Assembly (NCBI GenBank): GCA_937916395.1
Contig: CALFTN010000048.1
Location: forward strand, 1-30,955
Direction of reading: 5' to 3'
DNA length: 30,955 nucleotides
Origin: an uncultured Clostridia bacterium
Lineage (GTDB): Bacteria; Bacillota; Clostridia; Oscillospirales; Acutalibacteraceae
Part shown: in pieces, positions 30,258-30,955 of the stretch
Position numbering within the stretch: the first letter of the stretch is position 1
Layout: each line of letters begins with the position of its first letter
Notes under the pieces: model-generated
Database searches by the model: none
What the model saw: the letters and a program-made list of their open reading frames with translations, nothing else
Told to the model about the DNA's origin: nothing
Translations under genes and position numbers: made by a program

Positions 30258-30955
30258 TTACAACTCCCTTATATTTTCTACAATACTGTGCTTCATTTCT
30301 TTTTTTACTTTAAGGTAAACATTAAGAACACAGAAAACAATTAGCAAAACTATTCCTATAAGTGTCTGCCAGAACGTTATAATGTAATCATCCTGTGTCT
30401 GACCATAACTTAAAATAATAAGAGTATAAATACCGAAGAATAAGCCGAAAGCACCAGCGCCGGTAAGCGTACCAATGCCTAAAACTGAAAATACCTGACG
30501 GATGTATGAAGAAGAAATTTCTTTAGTAGAAGCACCCACAGCACGTAGTGTGCCAATTTCTTTTTTACTTTCTCTTATTCTTGCAGTAAGAGCATTGTTA
30601 ATCATACTGCCACATAATGTAAAGAGTAGAATTACAATGGCTGTGATTATTATATAAATAGTTCTGATTGAGAGTACACTATGCTTTTCAATTTCGTATA
30701 ATGACTCAATGAATGTGTCTTGACCAGCAAAAAGTCTGTCAAAAAGACTGTTCATTTCTTTGTTTATTTCTTCAGTACATTTTGTGTTAAGGTTTACTTC
30801 AATTTTGTCATAAGGTACATTTTTTGTGAAAGTATCTAAACCATCAACAGTTGTTAACACGCAAGGCTGACAGCGTTTGTTGAAAAGTGGTTCTATTATG
30901 CCTGAATACTCATAAATAATTGCACCAACAGTAACCTCTTTTTCTATTTTTTCAT
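30258..30955 (-). CDS. Second FtsX-type ABC permease, C-terminal part
   Basis: The C-terminal 231 residues of a second permease; the frame stays open to the window edge, so the 5' part lies beyond 30955. It has an extracytoplasmic end (TTVDGLDTFTKNVPYDKIEV), three helices, the loop IRESKKEIGTLRAVGASTKE and the end SIVENIREL. The loop and terminal residues nearly match the end of the neighbouring permease, and the last 35 bases of both genes are almost the same, so the two are paralogues from a duplication. The TAA is at 30258-30260, right against the hairpin array. It probably shares a transcript with the downstream permease. Confidence 0.9.
   Translation of the reverse strand, partial: EKIEKEVTVGAIIYEYSGIIEPLFNKRCQPCVLTTVDGLDTFTKNVPYDKIEVNLNTKCTEEINKEMNSLFDRLFAGQDTFIESLYEIEKHSVLSIRTIYIIITAIVILLFTLCGSMINNALTARIRESKKEIGTLRAVGASTKEISSSYIRQVFSVLGIGTLTGAGAFGLFFGIYTLIILSYGQTQDDYIITFWQTLIGIVLLIVFCVLNVYLKVKKEMKHSIVENIREL

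Overview
The window looks like a chromosome segment of a low-GC, Gram-positive, probably spore-forming Clostridia bacterium (Oscillospiraceae/Ruminococcaceae type, likely gut-associated). The reasons are AT-rich DNA with strong AGGAGG-like ribosome sites, the sporulation genes ylbJ, yqfC and yqfD, and the Firmicutes order yqfC-yqfD-phoH-ybeY-dgkA-era-yqzL-recO. No rRNA, tRNA, IS element or CRISPR array was seen.

Layout. 1-318: 3' end of tuf and its terminator. 443-1771: a membrane-anchored XRE regulator. 1770-8739: two divergent operons around a 143-bp promoter region. The minus operon carries a metallophosphoesterase, a TIM-barrel sugar isomerase/epimerase-like protein and a sugar O-acetyltransferase. 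The plus operon carries a DUF2804 protein, a second metallophosphoesterase with an altered metal motif and a GPH/MelB-type symporter; a low-molecular-weight tyrosine phosphatase follows. 8775-12559 (minus): a third metallophosphoesterase with a C-terminal hydrophobic tail, a GH27 alpha-galactosidase with an N-terminal hydrophobic segment and an inserted CBM-like domain, and a DUF975 membrane protein. Together these suggest a glycan or phospho-glycan uptake and processing locus; the substrate is inferred, not shown.

12620-15946 (minus): a DUF4234 membrane protein with a 16-residue tandem repeat and a histone-H1-like basic region, an unusually long PRPP synthetase, and a small four-cysteine protein. 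15974-24849: ylbJ (minus), then yqfC, yqfD, phoH, ybeY, dgkA, era, yqzL-like, recO and mutS2 (plus), a housekeeping block for sporulation, RNA maturation, ribosome assembly and DNA recombination. ylbJ and yqfC face away from each other across a near-palindrome that can be read as two interlocked sigma-E-type promoters.

24850-25175: a bidirectional terminator, a decayed membrane-protein gene end and a strong consensus promoter driving an AIM24-family gene. 26101-30955 (minus): a secreted CARDB-like protein and two paralogous FtsX-type ABC permeases, the second cut by the window edge. Between the permeases is the most unusual structure in the window: eight GCGATAT/ATATCGC heptamers, four in each orientation, mostly separated by tiny hairpins of different sequence.
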